The translations under genes and the position numbers were made by a program. Below, piece by piece: positions 7,716 through 9,228 of a stretch of DNA of 9,228 nucleotides (positions are counted from its first letter, which is position 1; the number at the start of each line of letters is the position of its first letter). The notes beneath the pieces were generated by a model. It made no database searches. It worked only from the letters and a program-made list of their open reading frames with translations, and was not told where the DNA came from. The stretch is taken from contig DEHY01000130.1 in NCBI GenBank assembly GCA_002352185.1, positions 17,154-26,381 on the forward strand, read 5' to 3'. This DNA is from Competibacteraceae bacterium UBA2788 (lineage in GTDB: Bacteria > Pseudomonadota > Gammaproteobacteria > Competibacterales > Competibacteraceae).

Positions 7716-7759
7716 TTCTTGTTTCAGACGTTTTCCAAACATCCAGGTTTTTTCATATA

Positions 7760-7787
7760 AAAATAAGCCATGACAATGAGTTGCCAA
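7760..7787 (-). promoter_or_regulatory. Tentative sigma-70 promoter for the HPP-CBS gene
   Basis: On the minus strand, TTGGCA (7782-7787) resembles a -35 element. After 16 bp, TATTTT (7760-7765) resembles a weak -10. Transcription would start near 7753, giving a leader of about 100 bases that spans the HPP-proximal NarL-type site. AT-rich sequence makes chance matches likely, so this is a weak call. Confidence 0.22.
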
Positions 7788-7799
7788 GATAAAACAAAA

Positions 7800-7815
7800 T
7801 ACCTCAAAAGAGGTA
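7800..7815. promoter_or_regulatory. Putative NarL/NarP 7-2-7 site, narK-proximal
   Basis: TACCTCA, then AA, then AGAGGTA. The right arm reads TACCTCT on the other strand, a full match to TACYYMT; the left arm matches six of seven. The six outer bases of each arm are perfectly symmetric. Relative to the narK start predicted from the FNR box, the centre lies at about -93.5. That suits a nitrate-responsive activator acting upstream of FNR. Confidence 0.6.
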
Positions 7816-7852
7816 GATATTCAGCGCAAGCGTCTGAAGCTCAGAAAAAACC

Positions 7853-7866
7853 TTGATCTGCATCAA
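7853..7866. promoter_or_regulatory. FNR/Anr box of narK
   Basis: TTGAT-CTGC-ATCAA is a perfect match to the FNR/Anr consensus TTGATnnnnATCAA. Its centre at 7859.5 is 41.5 bp before position 7901, which lies 7 bp after a -10-like hexamer. That is the class II position for FNR activation, so narK should be switched on by oxygen limitation. Confidence 0.85.
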
Positions 7867-7888
7867 GCTATTACCTTTCGCTTACCCG

Positions 7889-7894
7889 TAATAT
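7889..7894 (+). promoter_or_regulatory. -10 element of the narK promoter
   Basis: TAATAT matches four of six positions of TATAAT and lies at the right distance from the FNR box. The predicted transcription start is near 7901, giving a short leader of about 24 bases. No good -35 hexamer is needed at an FNR-dependent promoter. Confidence 0.5.
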
Positions 7895-7914
7895 TGCACT
7901 CGCAGCATTTTCGC

Positions 7915-7918
7915 GAGG
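7915..7918 (+). promoter_or_regulatory. Shine-Dalgarno site of narK
   Basis: GAGG, 6 bases before the ATG at 7925. It supports that start codon, which also begins directly ahead of the first membrane helix of the transporter. Confidence 0.6.
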
Positions 7919-7924
7919 TCGGCA

Positions 7925-9228
7925 ATGGCTACGCTCAAGCAAAAACAAATTTCCGTTCTAACGATGAACACCATGGCCTTCGCGGTGAACTTCGCCGTGT
8001 GGGTCATGTTTTCAGTCATCGGCATCAAGATCAAAAGCGAACTCAACCTTAACGAAACCGAGTTCGGCCTGCTGGTGGCGACGCCGATTCTGACCGGCTC
8101 GCTGGTGCGCCTGCCGCTGGGCTTGCTGACCGACCGCTACGGCGGGCGGATCGTGTTTTTCATCCAGATGCTCCTAGTGGCGATTCCGACCTGGCTGGTG
8201 TCCTACGCCACCGAGTATTGGCAATACCTGACGCTTGGGCTGTTCGTCGGATTGGCGGGTGGTTCGTTCGCAGTCGGCATTGCCTACACCTCGACCTGGT
8301 TCAGCAAGGAGCGGCAGGGTACGGCGATGGGCATTTTCGGCGCAGGCAACGCCGGTTCGTCGCTGACCAAGTTCGTCGCTCCGCTGCTCATCGCCAGCTT
8401 CGGCGCCTGGCAGATGGTGCCTAAGGTCTACGCCGTCGCCCTGGTAGTGATGGCGGTGCTGTTTTGGTTGTTCACCTATACCGACCCGCTACACGACAAG
8501 GACTCCGACCCGAACCGCGTCCGCCCGAGCCTGGGCCAGCAGTTGCTGCCGCTGGCCGACCCGATGGTATGGCGTTTCGGTCTGGCCTACGCCTTCGTGT
8601 TCGGCGCGTTCGTGGCGCTGGCGCTGTGGCTGCCCAAGTACTACGTCGGCGAATACGGCCTGCCGCTGGCTACCGCCGCGTTTCTGACCATTTTTTTCGA
8701 CCTGCCTTCCGGGGCGATCCGCGCTTTGGGCGGCTGGGCCTCGGACAAGTGGGGCGGCAACACCGTAACTTGGTGGGTGCTGTGGGTCAGCCTGATTTGC
8801 CTGTTCCTGCTCAGCTATCCGCCGACCACGATGATCATTCACGGCATCAAGGGCGATGTTTCGGTCGATGTCGGCATCGGCGTGGTCCTGTTCACGATCC
8901 TGGTGTTCGTGGTTGGCCTGGCGCAGGGCTTTGGCAAGGCCAGCGTCTATCGCAGTCTGGCCGATCACTATCCGACCCAGATGGGGGTAGTGGGCGGCAT
9001 CGTCGGCCTGATCGGCGGCCTGGGCGGCTTCGTCCTGCCGATCATGTTCGGCGTGGCCGCTGACGCCGTGGGTGTGCGCAGCAGTTGTTTCATGCTGATG
9101 TTCGCGCTGGTGGTAGTCACCATGATCTGGACCTGGGTGGCCGAAAGGAACGAGCGCGAGGAGATTCTGGAACGGCACGCCGAGGTCCGCGCCGAACTGG
9201 CAGGCGCGGACCTGGTTGAGCGGACGCG
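7925..9228 (+). CDS. narK: NarK-type nitrate/nitrite transporter (MFS), 3' end missing
   Basis: An open frame of 434 complete codons runs off the right edge. It starts MATLKQKQISVLTMNT and is rich in membrane helices, about 12 by eye, as in the major facilitator superfamily. NarK-family marks are visible. Arg62 in LVRLPLG, before the DRYGG loop, and Arg266 in GAIRALGGWASDKWGG correspond to the two substrate-binding arginines of TM2 and TM8. GAGNAG (139-144) is the first nitrate signature, and the glycine-rich GVVGGIVGLIGG stretch (354-369) is the second. It would import nitrate or exchange it for nitrite during anaerobic nitrate respiration. After the last helix (ending near 404) a charged helical tail of about 30 residues continues to the edge. 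It could end soon as a single NarK1-like protein or lead into a second NarK unit, as in known NarK1-NarK2 fusions. The promoter carries FNR and NarL-type sites. Confidence 0.92.
   Translation, partial: MATLKQKQISVLTMNTMAFAVNFAVWVMFSVIGIKIKSELNLNETEFGLLVATPILTGSLVRLPLGLLTDRYGGRIVFFIQMLLVAIPTWLVSYATEYWQYLTLGLFVGLAGGSFAVGIAYTSTWFSKERQGTAMGIFGAGNAGSSLTKFVAPLLIASFGAWQMVPKVYAVALVVMAVLFWLFTYTDPLHDKDSDPNRVRPSLGQQLLPLADPMVWRFGLAYAFVFGAFVALALWLPKYYVGEYGLPLATAAFLTIFFDLPSGAIRALGGWASDKWGGNTVTWWVLWVSLICLFLLSYPPTTMIIHGIKGDVSVDVGIGVVLFTILVFVVGLAQGFGKASVYRSLADHYPTQMGVVGGIVGLIGGLGGFVLPIMFGVAADAVGVRSSCFMLMFALVVVTMIWTWVAERNEREEILERHAEVRAELAGADLVERT

Noticed and set aside
7833..7845. Short inverted repeat TCTGA-AGC-TCAGA, and a more distant TCAGACG/CGTCTGA pair (7724-7730 and 7831-7837)
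   Set aside because: The arms are only 5 and 7 bp and match no regulator that I recognise. Chance is the simplest explanation in a 270-bp region.
7861..7873. Near match to the IHF consensus WATCAANNNNTTR
   Set aside because: It mismatches at the first base and lies on top of the FNR box, where IHF binding would exclude FNR. Half of the match comes from the FNR half-site itself.
8464..9178. Open frames in other registers over narK, one on each strand
   Set aside because: They are shadows of the real NarK frame, which starts at 7925 and is open to the window edge with clear family motifs.
1..9228. Search by eye for tRNA genes, CRISPR arrays, insertion sequences and attachment sites
   Set aside because: No repeat-spacer pattern, transposase sequence, terminal inverted repeats or tRNA-like cloverleaf was noticed. 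Coding sequence covers nearly all of the window.

Overview
The window is about 9.2 kb of moderately GC-rich, gene-dense bacterial DNA. It has an AT-richer control region near 7.65-7.92 kb. The gene families, Shine-Dalgarno sites, FNR box and NarL-type heptamers suggest a facultatively anaerobic, nitrate-respiring proteobacterium, most likely a gammaproteobacterium. That is inference from gene content; I cannot name a genus.

Layout. (1) Positions 1-6549, plus strand: a tightly packed chemosensory operon. It contains a methyl-accepting chemotaxis protein (62-2167), a hybrid CheA kinase with a C-terminal receiver (2209-4482), a CheB methylesterase that starts inside the cheA stop codon (4482-5537), and a receiver-GGDEF diguanylate cyclase (5542-6549). 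The last 35 bases or fewer of an upstream gene may lie at the left edge. (2) Positions 6485-7651, minus strand: an HPP-family membrane protein with two C-terminal CBS domains. Its 3' end overlaps the cyclase gene by 65 bp, tail to tail. (3) Positions 7652-7924: a divergent control region with two 7-2-7 NarL/NarP-type inverted heptamer sites centred exactly 100 bp apart. It also has a perfect FNR/Anr box placed for class II activation. (4) Positions 7925 to the right edge, plus strand: a NarK-type nitrate/nitrite transporter with no stop codon in the window.

How the parts work together. The first block has the component logic of the Wsp system of Pseudomonas: receptor, CheA-REC, CheB and a REC-GGDEF output. 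It should therefore signal through cyclic di-GMP rather than the flagellar motor. It differs from wspABCDEFR in two ways visible here: the receptor gene sits directly before cheA, and no cheW or cheR gene lies between them. Those partners may be upstream of the window. The second block is a nitrate/nitrite module: narK and an HPP-CBS gene share a control region that appears to respond to anoxia and nitrate. Members of the HPP family in cyanobacteria and chloroplasts have been reported to transport nitrite, so the HPP-CBS protein is a candidate nitrite transporter co-regulated with NarK. The two blocks meet tail to tail, and nothing in the sequence shows that they share regulation.
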